In this document: piece after piece, positions 42,270 through 50,929 of the stretch
Position numbering within the stretch: the stretch's first letter is position 1
How the letters are laid out: the number at the start of each line of letters is the position of its first letter
NCBI RefSeq assembly: GCF_007786445.1
Contig: NZ_VNJI01000031.1
Coordinates: 21,228-85,227, forward strand
Origin: Paenibacillus cremeus
GTDB taxonomy: Bacteria > Bacillota > Bacilli > Paenibacillales > NBRC-103111
Direction of reading: 5' to 3'
DNA: 64,000 bases
Position numbers and translations under genes: made by a program
The notes under the pieces: generated by a model
Databases searched by the model: none
What the model was told of the DNA's origin: nothing
The model's input: only the letters and a program-made list of their open reading frames with translations

Positions 42270-42940
42270 AAATCTTCTACCAAAGACTGTGCGGCGGAAT
42301 TGGATTGGCATGATGTGCAGGTGGGGGCGATGGTGGAGCAGGAGAATGGCTGGCCGACGGTCGTTGTCAACTGCCACCGCGCCAGAGGACTGTCGGAATG
42401 CCGGTATGGCTCCGGCCAGTCGTTTAACCATATGATCTATTCCGGGTCGGTACGGGAATTGCAGCCGGTCTTTATGTAGATCGGCAGCTGCTGTCCGGCT
42501 CGCTTGGGGGCGCCGGTGAAATCGGGCATACGACCATCGTGCCTGATGGTCCAATATGTCCCTGCGGCAACCACGGCTGCTTACAGGAGCTCTCCGCCGG
42601 TCCGGCGATGGAGCAGCAATACCGCATGCTAGTGCGCTCTTCTGAGAATTCGATTATGTATTATGAGCCTCACATCAATCTGCAACCACTTAAAGCAACC
42701 GATGTCTGCGCCGTAGCCGAGGAAGGCGATGAGCTGGCGGTCCAGGTCGTTAAGCAGGCCGCTTCCTATTTGGGCATCTCAATGGCGAACAGTTCAATCC
42801 GGAAGCCATTATTTTGGGCGGAACGATTCCGATCGCAAGTCCGCTGTTTGTCGATACCGCGACCAAAGTGATGCGCCAGAGAGCGATAAGCCCCCTGGCG
42901 GCAAACACGGCAGTAAACACCTCATCCTTCAAGAATATCG
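42270..42940 (+). pseudogene. frameshifted ROK-family kinase/regulator gene, N-terminal part missing
   Basis: ROK sequence runs through three frames: CRYGSGQSFNHMIYS (to ~42440), then RVGTGIAAGLYVDRQLLSGS with the zinc motif CPCGNHGCLQ (~42440-42783), then FNPEAIILGGTIPIASPLFV (to ~42930). The ROK catalytic Asp region (usually NDxN) reads NCHRA. The first half of the family, including the ATP-binding motif, is missing. It could be the remnant of a sugar kinase or of a ROK repressor, possibly once controlling the adjacent GH78 gene. Confidence 0.82.
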
Positions 42941-43018
42941 GTGAGCGCTGGGAGCAGCTAATTTTGCTTTTGATAAGCATCTTACGCTGTCCTTTTTTTA
43001 GCGGCGCGGTTCGACTTG

Positions 43019-45196
43019 CTAGGAGATCACGGTCACCTGCGGAGGCACGCTGAGGGATATCTTCCCGTCTTCGCAGCGGACATGGATCGGTCCCGTGGCC
43101 ACCTGAATAGTGAGCTCGAAGCGATGGAACTGCTTTGGAAGCTGCGGCTGAAGCCGTACCTCCGTCCAGCCTGGCTTGCTTGGCTTCAGTCCAATAATTT
43201 CCTCGATCAATAGCGGTACAGGCGCGCTGGCCCATGGGTGGCATAGGCTCGTATTCCACTTTTGCTCCTTCCCCCAGGCCTCGAAGCAGGTGGTCGCACC
43301 TTCCCGAACCATATTGCCCCAAGACTGCTCATCCTCGCTTGAAATCAGGTCATAGAGCAGCTCATACTTCCCAGCCTTCGCCAGAGCCTTCAGCACGAAG
43401 TAAGCAAAGTACACGCCGCAGCTGAGGCGCTTCCGGCTGATCAGCTCCACGATCGACTCGACGGCCTCTTCTGGGGCCAATCCGAACAACAGCGGCAGCA
43501 CATTGGCGTGCAAGGATGCATGCCCGCTGCCTTCCGCATCCACAAACAGCTTCTGCTTGCCGTCGTAGAACAGCTTCAAAAAGGCTTGCTTTCGCTCAGG
43601 TAAACGATCTTCAAACGGAATTCCAAGCTCCGCCTCGATTTGTTGGACGGTTGCGATGCATCCGTAATAGAACGCGTTAACGACGTTATGGCAGCCCTCA
43701 GTTACTGGTCGCGTAAGCGGAAAGTCGTAGTTGTCCCGCAGATTGTCGGGCCAGTCGACCAGATTCCATTTTCCCTTCACGTTCCTCAGCAAGCCGTCCT
43801 GCTCATAGGCCCGGAAATATTCCAAAATACCGGCCGCGACCGGATACATCCGCTCCAGAAACGCTTTGTCCCCGCTCTGCACATAATATTGCCACAGCTG
43901 CATCGGCCATTGGAGGGAAAAATCAGCGATTTCCTGCATAAAGCTCCCAGGTGCAACAGCCAACAGTCCAGGACATGCCGCTGCGCTGAGGGCAAAATCC
44001 TCAATCCCCTTCTTGACCAATCGAAGATCGCCGCTCACATACATATGGGCATGGCCGATGATCGTGTTGTCGCCCAGATACTGCCCTTTTTCCCGGCTGG
44101 GGCAATCGACGAAGTTCTCTTGCGAGCCGTACCGGACGCCATTTTTGCAGATCGCCCAGATCTCATTCACTAGCGGATCGGAGCTGTCCCAGGTGCATCG
44201 GGTGTCGTCCATCGGATAATGCCTCACCACGGCGTGGATGCTGTCCAGATCGACTTCGGCGTCACCACTGAGAATCTCCGCATAACGGAACGCCTTGTAT
44301 TCATAGAGGTTCAGAGCATCCTCCTCGCCGGAAAGCGTCCAAAACTCTTGATATTGGCAGTTGCAGCGCATGTTATATCTTGCCGATTGACCGTCTTCTT
44401 CCAGCTCTTCGGAGCAGCGGATTTCAATCACCTGGCCCAACGTGCCCTTGGCATTCATCGCCAGCTGTCCCGTCAGCTCGGTTCCGAAATCGACCAAATA
44501 ATGGCCTTTTCCGAGCGTCGTGATCGTCTCCGGAGCCCTTGAATACACGCTAAGCACAGGCGTCGGCTGCAAAAACAGCTGATGATCGGTTTGAGTCTCT
44601 GCAGCTTCAAGCCAATCGCGGTCGTCAAAGGATACTTGCTGCCACTCACGGATCGCGAGTCTGCTGTCGATATTCTCCAGAAACTGCGTCTCATACCCCG
44701 TCGTTCCACCCGAGACATACTCCTCTGCGGAAGCATATTTCCAAGAAGCATCCGTCCCCAGCTTCAGCGTGCCATCCACAACCAACTCCGCAATCAGCCC
44801 TTGGCGCAAATCGCCGCTATTGTACGCACGGTTAACAAGCCCCTGGTAATACACGTGGACCGCGATGACATTGCTGCCCGCAGTTAAATAAGGTCGAACA
44901 TCGATCCGATTATAATAATAATGGAACGGGTATCCTTGAGCCGGTCCTTGCGCAACGAACTGTCCATTAATGTACAGCTTGTAGTAATCATCCGCCGTAA
45001 TATCTATGTATGCTTGCTCGGGGATCCCGTCGAGAGTGAACGTCTTGCGTACGAGCATATGCTTGTTTTTCAGCTCCTCCGGATGCTCGTGTTTGACCGG
45101 CTCGAGCTCCTTATGCAGCATCTGGAATGGTGTGTGGTGCTGAAACTGTCGGTCCTGAATCCACTTGGCGCTCCAAACCTTGTCCAAGATTCTCAC
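43019..45196 (-). CDS. glycoside hydrolase family 78 protein (alpha-L-rhamnosidase)
   Basis: A 725-residue intracellular enzyme (no signal peptide). An N-terminal beta domain (about 50-170, LYINGQFVAQGPAQGYPFHY) precedes the alpha/alpha-barrel with the GH78 hallmark ENFVDCPSREKGQYLGD (about 358-374) and the C-terminal beta-sandwich. Conserved acids in DCPSREKGQYLGD and in EGATTCFEAWG fit the inverting mechanism. It would cleave terminal L-rhamnose from imported oligosaccharides or glycosides. It shares a short operon with an acetyltransferase gene 8 bp upstream. No rhamnose transporter is adjacent. Confidence 0.87.
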   Translation of the reverse strand: MRILDKVWSAKWIQDRQFQHHTPFQMLHKELEPVKHEHPEELKNKHMLVRKTFTLDGIPEQAYIDITADDYYKLYINGQFVAQGPAQGYPFHYYYNRIDVRPYLTAGSNVIAVHVYYQGLVNRAYNSGDLRQGLIAELVVDGTLKLGTDASWKYASAEEYVSGGTTGYETQFLENIDSRLAIREWQQVSFDDRDWLEAAETQTDHQLFLQPTPVLSVYSRAPETITTLGKGHYLVDFGTELTGQLAMNAKGTLGQVIEIRCSEELEEDGQSARYNMRCNCQYQEFWTLSGEEDALNLYEYKAFRYAEILSGDAEVDLDSIHAVVRHYPMDDTRCTWDSSDPLVNEIWAICKNGVRYGSQENFVDCPSREKGQYLGDNTIIGHAHMYVSGDLRLVKKGIEDFALSAAACPGLLAVAPGSFMQEIADFSLQWPMQLWQYYVQSGDKAFLERMYPVAAGILEYFRAYEQDGLLRNVKGKWNLVDWPDNLRDNYDFPLTRPVTEGCHNVVNAFYYGCIATVQQIEAELGIPFEDRLPERKQAFLKLFYDGKQKLFVDAEGSGHASLHANVLPLLFGLAPEEAVESIVELISRKRLSCGVYFAYFVLKALAKAGKYELLYDLISSEDEQSWGNMVREGATTCFEAWGKEQKWNTSLCHPWASAPVPLLIEEIIGLKPSKPGWTEVRLQPQLPKQFHRFELTIQVATGPIHVRCEDGKISLSVPPQVTVIS

Positions 45197-45204
45197 TCCT
45201 CACG

Positions 45205-45621
45205 CTAGGTGTTTTTAGAATAGACAAAAAAACCTGATCGCCGCTCCCAGCCTGTGGAAGCCCAGAAATCATTGCCAACCGCATTATCTTCGATTACAAA
45301 AATATGGCATTTCTCGATACCCTCCAGCCGCAGCTGAGTTAAGCTTTTTTGCACCAGCTCCACGCCGATGCGCTGCTTCCGATAGTCCGGACTCACGGCC
45401 ACGTGGTAAATAAACCCTCTGCGCCCATCATGCCCGCACAGCACCGTACCGACGATTCGCGAATCGCGCTCGCACACGTAACTTAATCCCGCATTCCGCT
45501 GCAAATACCGCTCGATGCTCTCCTTGGAATCGGCACTGCTTAACGCTAGTCCTTCGATGGAGTTCCATAGCGCTATCATTTGTTCGTAATCGGTGATTTG
45601 CATTTCTCTGATTATGTTCAT
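45205..45621 (-). CDS. GNAT-family N-acetyltransferase (YpeA-like)
   Basis: A 138-residue protein. Acetyl-CoA-binding motif region VSPDYRKQRIGVELVQKSL; the C-terminal motif NDFWASTGWERRSGFFVYSK is typical of YpeA-like members. Located 8 bp before the GH78 gene, so co-transcribed. The ATG at 45621 partly overlaps, on the other strand, the 5' region of the DUF3951 gene. Substrate unknown. Confidence 0.87.
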   Translation of the reverse strand: MNIIREMQITDYEQMIALWNSIEGLALSSADSKESIERYLQRNAGLSYVCERDSRIVGTVLCGHDGRRGFIYHVAVSPDYRKQRIGVELVQKSLTQLRLEGIEKCHIFVIEDNAVGNDFWASTGWERRSGFFVYSKNT

Positions 45622-45676
45622 GGTTTATCAACCTACCAATCTGCAAATACTGTTCCATAAAAAAAATAGGAATGTG

Positions 45677-45913
45677 GTGAGTCCAGTGAAGTTCGATTTT
45701 GCGACGATCACGCTGCTGTCGTTGATTTTTCCAGTGTTCGTCCTCATCATCTACATCATGATCAAAGCGGTCGTCAAAAACAAAATACCAGACAGCCGCT
45801 ACACCCCCTTCGACAATATCACAGGACAGTCGACGGTCGTGTTTCATGAGCAGAAAGAGGAGAAAGAGGAAGAAGACGAGCACGGCGATGATAAGGATAA
45901 AAATAGGAAGTAG
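45677..45913 (+). CDS. DUF3951-family single-pass membrane protein
   Basis: About 78 residues. One strong hydrophobic helix (LLSLIFPVFVLIIYIMI) is followed by the DUF3951 hallmark IPDSRYTPFDNITGQS and a very acidic/basic tail rich in Glu, Asp and Lys. Function of the family is unknown. The start is uncertain: GTG codons at 45677 and 45686 are both plausible (AGGA upstream), and an in-frame ATG at 45593 would overlap the divergent acetyltransferase gene. Confidence 0.7.
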   Translation: MSPVKFDFATITLLSLIFPVFVLIIYIMIKAVVKNKIPDSRYTPFDNITGQSTVVFHEQKEEKEEEDEHGDDKDKNRK

Positions 45914-45922
45914 CCGCCCCCC

Positions 45923-47098
45923 TTACCTGCCTAGCAGCTCCTGTCGAGCAAACGTGTAAAAGCCTTCCGCATCCTCCCAGCTCGCAAAGCCGGCCTGCGC
46001 CATTTTATCGCTGCCCCCGCCTTTGCCATTGAAGCTTCCCAAGTGCGCTTTAAAGAACGCACCGCAGGATAGGGACGCGCTTCCCGAATGGGCAAGCACG
46101 ACTTTATTGTCCTCTCGCGTGGCCAGCAGAACTGGAACCTCGCCGTCGGCAGCCAGCTTCACAGCCAACGCCTGCAAATCCTTCAGCGTCATCTCGTCAA
46201 ACTGATGCGTAACCAGCTCCCCCTCGCGGCTTGCGAGCAGCTCCTTGGCCATGTACGCATTGTTTTTCTCCTTCAGCTCCGCCAGCTCCCCTTGAAGCTG
46301 CTTATGCTCGTTTTCCCATTTTTCCAGCCGGTCGATGATTTCGTCCTTCCCGGTGTTGAATTTGGTAGCAAGTACGCCCAAAATTCGCTGGCAGGCATTG
46401 AACTCCTCCAGCGCGCGGGTGCCGCACTTGAAGGCGATGCGGGTGAAGCCCTTTTGCTTCTCGGTTTTGAGCAGCTTGATCATGCCGATCTCCCCCGTCG
46501 AAGCCACATGCGTGCCTCCGCAAGCGTTATATTCCACGCCCTCGATCTCGACGATGCGAATATTTTCCGTCACTTTCGGCGGTTTGACCAGCACCATCTC
46601 AGCCAATTGCTCGGAGGTGACAAAATAACTGACGACGCGCCGGTTCAAATAAATGTGGCGGTTCACCTCTTGCTCAATCGCAGCCAGCTCGCTAGGCGTT
46701 AGCTCAGGCTTGTCCACATCGATGGTCGCGTAGTCCGCGCCCAGATGAAAGCTCATCGTCATCGCCTGAACCAGATCACGGCATACCGCCGAGAGCAGAT
46801 GCTGTCCACTGTGATGCTGCATATGATCGAATCGACGGCTCCAATCAACCCGGCAGCTTACTTCGGTCGTTTCAGGCAGCTGCGCCACCTTGTGCAGCAC
46901 TTCATCTTCCTCTAGGCTCACATCCAATACGGGAATGCCGTTGATCGTCCCTTCATCACAAGGCTGCCCGCCCCCATGCGGATAAAACGCCGTCTGCGCC
47001 AGCGTGAGATAGTATCCGTCTTCTCGTTCCAGCGTGCGGGTAATGCTTGTCTGCCACTCTTGGATATAAGCCGATTCATAGTACAATTTGGTCGTCAT
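45923..47098 (-). CDS. AlaX-type alanyl-tRNA editing protein with DHHA1 domain
   Basis: A 391-residue protein, a free-standing version of the AlaRS editing half. Zinc and active-site motifs H96-SGQ-H100 (HHSGQHLLS) and C193-GGT-H197 (ACGGTH) are complete. A coiled-coil linker (~255-290) precedes a C-terminal DHHA1-type domain ending with the glycine-rich FNGKGGGSDKMAQAG. It hydrolyses Ser-tRNA(Ala) or Gly-tRNA(Ala) to keep translation accurate. Its ATG touches the stop of the upstream acetyltransferase gene, so the two are co-transcribed. Confidence 0.92.
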   Translation of the reverse strand: MTTKLYYESAYIQEWQTSITRTLEREDGYYLTLAQTAFYPHGGGQPCDEGTINGIPVLDVSLEEDEVLHKVAQLPETTEVSCRVDWSRRFDHMQHHSGQHLLSAVCRDLVQAMTMSFHLGADYATIDVDKPELTPSELAAIEQEVNRHIYLNRRVVSYFVTSEQLAEMVLVKPPKVTENIRIVEIEGVEYNACGGTHVASTGEIGMIKLLKTEKQKGFTRIAFKCGTRALEEFNACQRILGVLATKFNTGKDEIIDRLEKWENEHKQLQGELAELKEKNNAYMAKELLASREGELVTHQFDEMTLKDLQALAVKLAADGEVPVLLATREDNKVVLAHSGSASLSCGAFFKAHLGSFNGKGGGSDKMAQAGFASWEDAEGFYTFARQELLGR

Positions 47099-47526
47099 TA
47101 ACGTGCTTCCCTTCTGCTATTGTCCATCGATTTTTCCATAATAACGTATTGTTTTCCGCCCTTGGTAAAGGTCGTCTCCGTCTCCACCAGACCGAATTTC
47201 CGGTAAAATGCCGCTTTATTGCTCCTAGCATTGCAAAAAATGCGCTGCACGCACGCCTCCTCAGCCTCCTGCAGCATGTGCTTCAGCAGCTGACTTCCGT
47301 AGCCTTTGCCCTGCTCGGATACCCTAGTAGCGAATTTGCGAAACTGCGCTTCAGTTCCATCTATGAAAAGAGATACGACCGACACCAGCCGTTCCTGCAC
47401 AAACAGCCCATAGTGCACACCCGCATCGTCATCCTCCAAAATCACGTACGCCAGCTCCCGCTCCGGCCACATCACCTCATGCCTGAGCTGCCAAGCTTGT
47501 TCTTTCTCAATCCTTTTAATCTCCAT
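47098..47526 (-). CDS. GNAT-family N-acetyltransferase
   Basis: A 142-residue protein with the GNAT acetyl-CoA loop VSEQGKGYGSQLLKHMLQEA and the C-terminal NKAAFYRKFGLVETETTF. The N-terminal part (EKEQAWQLRHEVMWPE) is typical of a branch of small GNATs with unknown substrates. The start at 47526 has CGGAG upstream. It precedes the AlaX gene with a 1-bp overlap of stop and start. Confidence 0.86.
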   Translation of the reverse strand: MEIKRIEKEQAWQLRHEVMWPERELAYVILEDDDAGVHYGLFVQERLVSVVSLFIDGTEAQFRKFATRVSEQGKGYGSQLLKHMLQEAEEACVQRIFCNARSNKAAFYRKFGLVETETTFTKGGKQYVIMEKSMDNSRREAR

Positions 47527-47734
47527 TTCATCATCTCCGGGTTCAACGTTGCGTGCGACCATCAGCCTCTATTTTCTCATGTTTTCCTAAAATGCGCACC
47601 TGCATAAATGGGCTTGTGGAAACAAATGCTAATTTGGGTGTTGTTGGAGGAGATGAGTGAGTTGGATATTTTTTGGAGAGTCGTTGGCTTCGTTCGCTAC
47701 ACTCCTGCTGTTCCCACGAATATTGGGCAAAAAG

Positions 47735-48010
47735 CAGCTCAGTCATTTGGTATTACGTTCGGCTCCATTGCCGCGGTCGTCGCAGTTGACAAGAACAAGA
47801 GGTGGATTATGCGATTTTGGAATCGAATGAATTGTGGACGGCAGTATCGTCCGGCGCAATTTGAAGGAGCTGAACCTGAATCAAGCCTGGCTGGAGGAGC
47901 AGCTCAACCAAGCCGGCAGCTCGCTTACGGAGCTCCAGACGATTGTGTACGCCGAGCTGCAAGCCGACGGCACCTTATACGTGGATAAACGAAAAGATAT
48001 GGTGCACTAG
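47735..48010 (+). pseudogene. remnant of a DUF421 (YetF-like) membrane protein gene
   Basis: Two separate pieces are readable. ITFGSIAAVVAVDKN (about 47750-47795) resembles the helix region of DUF421 proteins. In another frame, IVDGSIVRRNLKELNLNQAW and TELQTIVYAELQADGTLYVD (47831-48010) match the cytoplasmic C-terminal domain. The middle of the protein is missing. The 170 bp upstream (47563-47734) show no clear gene. Confidence 0.6.
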
Positions 48011-48039
48011 CTAACAAGACTTTACAAGGCGCGCAGCAC

Positions 48040-48073
48040 AAAAAAAAACGCCCTGCTCATAAGAACAGGACGC
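48040..48073 (-). terminator. terminator of the PhnB-like gene
   Basis: On the minus strand GCGTCCTG and CAGGGCG pair and nine T follow, 16 bp after the stop. Confidence 0.75.
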
Positions 48074-48088
48074 TATGATAAAGGTGGC

Positions 48089-48484
48089 TTATGCTGGAAG
48101 GTTCAGCTGCCATGAAATGCCGAATCGGTCGGCGACCCACCCAAACTTGCGGCTAAACCCATAATTCCCGAGCGGCATCATGACGCTCCCGTTCTCTGAA
48201 AGCTGACTATAGAGCCGGTCCACTTCCTCCTCTGAATCGCAGGTGAGAAAGATCGAAAACGCCGGAGTGAACGTAAAATCGTGCTTTATATTGCTGTCAA
48301 TGCACATGAACGTCTGACCTTTTAACGAGAACGACGCTTGCATGACACTGCCCTCTTTTCCTGGCCCCTCGGCTCCATAACGCGTCAGTTTTGTAATTTC
48401 GGACCCTTCGATCAAAGAGGTGTACAAGTTCATCGCTTCTTCCGCATTGCCTTGAAACATCAAGAACGGTGTCACATGGACCAT
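48089..48484 (-). CDS. VOC-fold protein, PhnB / 3-dmu-9_3-mt type
   Basis: A 131-residue protein of the PhnB-like branch of the vicinal-oxygen-chelate fold: MFQGNAEEAMNLYTSLI at the N-terminus, GQTFMCIDSN in the middle, and FGWVADRFGISWQLNLP at the C-terminus. Despite the old domain name these are not methyltransferases; most have no known function. It precedes the aldolase-like gene in opposite order and is probably its own unit. The aldolase gene ends 28 bp upstream on the same strand, so co-transcription is possible. Confidence 0.87.
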   Translation of the reverse strand: MVHVTPFLMFQGNAEEAMNLYTSLIEGSEITKLTRYGAEGPGKEGSVMQASFSLKGQTFMCIDSNIKHDFTFTPAFSIFLTCDSEEEVDRLYSQLSENGSVMMPLGNYGFSRKFGWVADRFGISWQLNLPA

Positions 48485-48512
48485 GGCAGATGATTAGCTC
48501 CTTCTGAATAAT

Positions 48513-49607
48513 TTACAGCACGTCAGCTGTCCGCTCATCCAACAGCTTCATGGCTTGCGCCAGCTTGGCCTTCGGAATTTTGGCATATCGGTCGCCCAAG
48601 CTAACCTCATAATAACAAGCATGCTCACCGTTTTCCTTCAGATTCGCGGTCAAGCCGACTTCCGTATCCTGATAGACAGAGATGAGAATGGGCTCCAGCT
48701 TCGATTTCGGCAAGGGGACATGCACATGGAACATGTTGCTGACCGGGACCTGCGGTCTAACCTCTAGAGCGCGGCACGCACGATAGAAATCGGCGAGCTC
48801 TTTAGCCGCTTCGTAGTATAGTCCCATTTTGTCCTTCCGCTCGTTGAAATAATACTCCGCACTGAGAATATAAGGGTACAGGCTGATTAAATCGCCGCCG
48901 TGACGCCGCTTCCACACCTTGGATTCTTTCGTAAACTCCTCATCCCCTGCAAGCATCGCGCCGGCAATTCCGCCAATCCCTTTGTAAAAGGACACGTACA
49001 CGCTGTCAAACAGACTGCAAATTTCCTCCGCCGTCTTTTGGTAGTAGGGCAGCGTTTCGTACAATCGCGCTCCGTCCAGATGCAGCTTGATCCCTTTTTC
49101 GCGGCAATAGGAGGAGATGGCTTCGAGCTCTTCGTATTCAGGCAGCTGGCCGCCGATTTCGCGCTGTGGCAGCTCCAGCAGGACACAGGCCACGTCCTCT
49201 TTCAGATTCACGACATCCTCCAGACGAATGATCCGGGTTTTATCCGCCAGCAAAATCGACTCGATCTGGTGCAGCTCCTGCAAGCCTTGCTCCTCATGGA
49301 TTTCCAAGTGGCTCAGCGGATGGTAGGCGACTTTTTTCAGCCCCTTCCGATCACACCAAATTCGCAACGCGATCTGCTGCGCCATCGTCCCGCTGGGGAA
49401 GAACACCGCCGATGGCTTGCCTAAATACTGCGCAATTTGCGCTTGAAACCGCTCGATAACCTCGCCCGAGCCATAATTATCGCTGTCCAGCTCCGGATCA
49501 ATCTGCTCCAATGCTTCGATTAGCACACTTACATTTCGTTTTCCATGGCCTATGACCGGATAAGCGGTCTGGTTAAACGCTTCAACTAGTGGATTCGTTG
49601 TACTCAT
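48513..49607 (-). CDS. PLP-dependent threonine aldolase/beta-eliminating lyase family protein
   Basis: A 364-residue fold-type I PLP enzyme. The Schiff-base lysine is K209 in SFYKGIGGIAGAML; D178 and R181 in LHLDGARLYE bind the cofactor. The family includes low-specificity L-threonine aldolases, giving glycine and acetaldehyde. The N-terminal region (YGSGEVIERFQAQIAQYLGK) is also typical. The start at 49607 was chosen because a likely -10 (TATACT, about 49655) lies inside the longer frame that begins at 49673. Exact substrate unproven. Confidence 0.87.
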   Translation of the reverse strand: MSTTNPLVEAFNQTAYPVIGHGKRNVSVLIEALEQIDPELDSDNYGSGEVIERFQAQIAQYLGKPSAVFFPSGTMAQQIALRIWCDRKGLKKVAYHPLSHLEIHEEQGLQELHQIESILLADKTRIIRLEDVVNLKEDVACVLLELPQREIGGQLPEYEELEAISSYCREKGIKLHLDGARLYETLPYYQKTAEEICSLFDSVYVSFYKGIGGIAGAMLAGDEEFTKESKVWKRRHGGDLISLYPYILSAEYYFNERKDKMGLYYEAAKELADFYRACRALEVRPQVPVSNMFHVHVPLPKSKLEPILISVYQDTEVGLTANLKENGEHACYYEVSLGDRYAKIPKAKLAQAMKLLDERTADVL

Positions 49608-49719
49608 ACGTGCCGATGCCCCTCTTCGCTGTAGTTCTCGTTTTCGTCCAAAGTATACCATTATCCCTTCCATGAAAAAAAGAGCGAGCCTCGGCTCACC
49701 CGGTATCGTGCGGTTCAGA

Positions 49720-50007
49720 TTAATGTGAGCTCATCATACGAAACAAGCCGAACAAAACGAGCAGGATCAGCCCCATTAACGAGCCTACGAAAAATAAAAA
49801 TAAGAACACCGTCACCATTTTTTTGAGCACAGGCTTAATGGGCTCGTCAATCAAAAACGTCAGCCCGCAAGCTAGGATCAGGAGAAATAAAAACCTCCAG
49901 ACGTAAGGTACACGCATAGCCATCGCCAGCGCATACGCGAACGAGCCGGAGTACATCCAATATTTCGTTTGTTTAGTCATCTCTTGCTTGACGCGCTTGT
50001 TCAGCAT
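49720..50007 (-). CDS. small membrane protein of unknown family
   Basis: About 95 residues with three hydrophobic segments (around MRVPYVWRFLFLLILACGLTFL, MVTVFLFLFFVGSLMGLILLVLFG). No family was recognised. The start is uncertain: ATG at 50007 (GGAGG upstream) or ATG at 49980. It diverges from the secreted isochorismatase-like gene, with about 75 bp between them holding both promoters. Confidence 0.55.
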   Translation of the reverse strand: MLNKRVKQEMTKQTKYWMYSGSFAYALAMAMRVPYVWRFLFLLILACGLTFLIDEPIKPVLKKMVTVFLFLFFVGSLMGLILLVLFGLFRMMSSH

Positions 50008-50085
50008 TCGTTCTGTCTCGCCTCCAGCGCATAGAACATGAAGAAACACACATACTATGCGTATTACCAAAGAAAGGAAATGATG

Positions 50086-50829
50086 ATGAGAAAAATACTC
50101 CCTTGCTGCCTAATGCTCTCGCTGCTCTTAGCAAGTAAGGCATCCGCCGCGCCTGCGCTGCCAACTCCTGGAATGCAGGTCGATCCGGCTACTACGGCCT
50201 TAGTGATCACCGACCCGCAGAATGACTTCTTGAGTCCTAAGGGCGTCGCATGGCCGTTAGTGAAAGACAGCGTCGCTGCCAATCATACGATCGAGCACCT
50301 GGAAGCTTTGCTCCAAACGGCCAAAAGCCAAAATTTTCAAGTTTTCGTTTCACCGCATTATTACTACCCTTACGATCAAAACTGGCAGATCGGCGGCGCG
50401 ATGGAGCATTGGATGCATGACGCCAAAATGTATCAGCGCAAAGGGCCCTTATCGCTAGAGGGCTTTCAAGGCTCGGGTGCCGATTTTCTTGCGCGCTATA
50501 AGCCCTATATCGAAGATGGAAAAACGATTATCACCGGTCCGCACAAAATCTTCGGTCCCGAGGCCAACGATCTGGCACTGCAGCTGCGTAAGCACGGGAT
50601 AACTCGAGTAATTCTGGCCGGGATGTCGGGGAATCTTTGCGTTGAATCTCATATGCGCGAGTTGACGGAGCAAGGCTTTGAAGTTGCCGTCGTTCACGAT
50701 GCCACCGCTTCGGCTCAGCTGAACGGTTTGGATGGCGATCAGGCAGCCCAAACGAACTTTCGGATGATTGCCAGCGCTTCATGGACCACCGCAGAGACCG
50801 TGCAAAAGATGAAAGCCGCTCAACGCTAG
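50086..50829 (+). CDS. secreted isochorismatase-family hydrolase
   Basis: A protein of 247 residues with a signal peptide (MRKILPCCLMLSLLLASKAS-A). The catalytic triad is present: D43 (TDPQNDF), K154 (TGPHKIFG) and C185 (GNLCVES). The family includes isochorismatases, nicotinamidases and other amidases and is usually cytoplasmic, so export is unusual. Three consecutive ATGs (50080, 50083, 50086) are possible starts behind AAAGGA. It stands alone. Substrate unknown. Confidence 0.83.
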   Translation: MRKILPCCLMLSLLLASKASAAPALPTPGMQVDPATTALVITDPQNDFLSPKGVAWPLVKDSVAANHTIEHLEALLQTAKSQNFQVFVSPHYYYPYDQNWQIGGAMEHWMHDAKMYQRKGPLSLEGFQGSGADFLARYKPYIEDGKTIITGPHKIFGPEANDLALQLRKHGITRVILAGMSGNLCVESHMRELTEQGFEVAVVHDATASAQLNGLDGDQAAQTNFRMIASASWTTAETVQKMKAAQR

Positions 50830-50929
50830 CTTGCTCGCAACTGTTACAGCGTGTCACTCGATGTCGATTGTCGAGGATGGAAGAAGGGGAATGAACCGCC
50901 ATCGCCCGGCCGTTCACTCCCCTGCGCTT

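Noticed and set aside
41624..42479. Several long open frames on both strands through the second array, with 17-residue repeats such as LLQRGFSALDQARSGR
   Set aside because: The 51-bp unit lacks stop codons in several frames, so overlapping open frames are expected in both directions; they have no ribosome sites, run into neighbouring genes and resemble no protein.
42750..43322. A 190-codon minus-strand frame over the ROK pseudogene and the end of the GH78 gene
   Set aside because: It overlaps the GH78 stop region in another frame and has no recognisable family or start signal.
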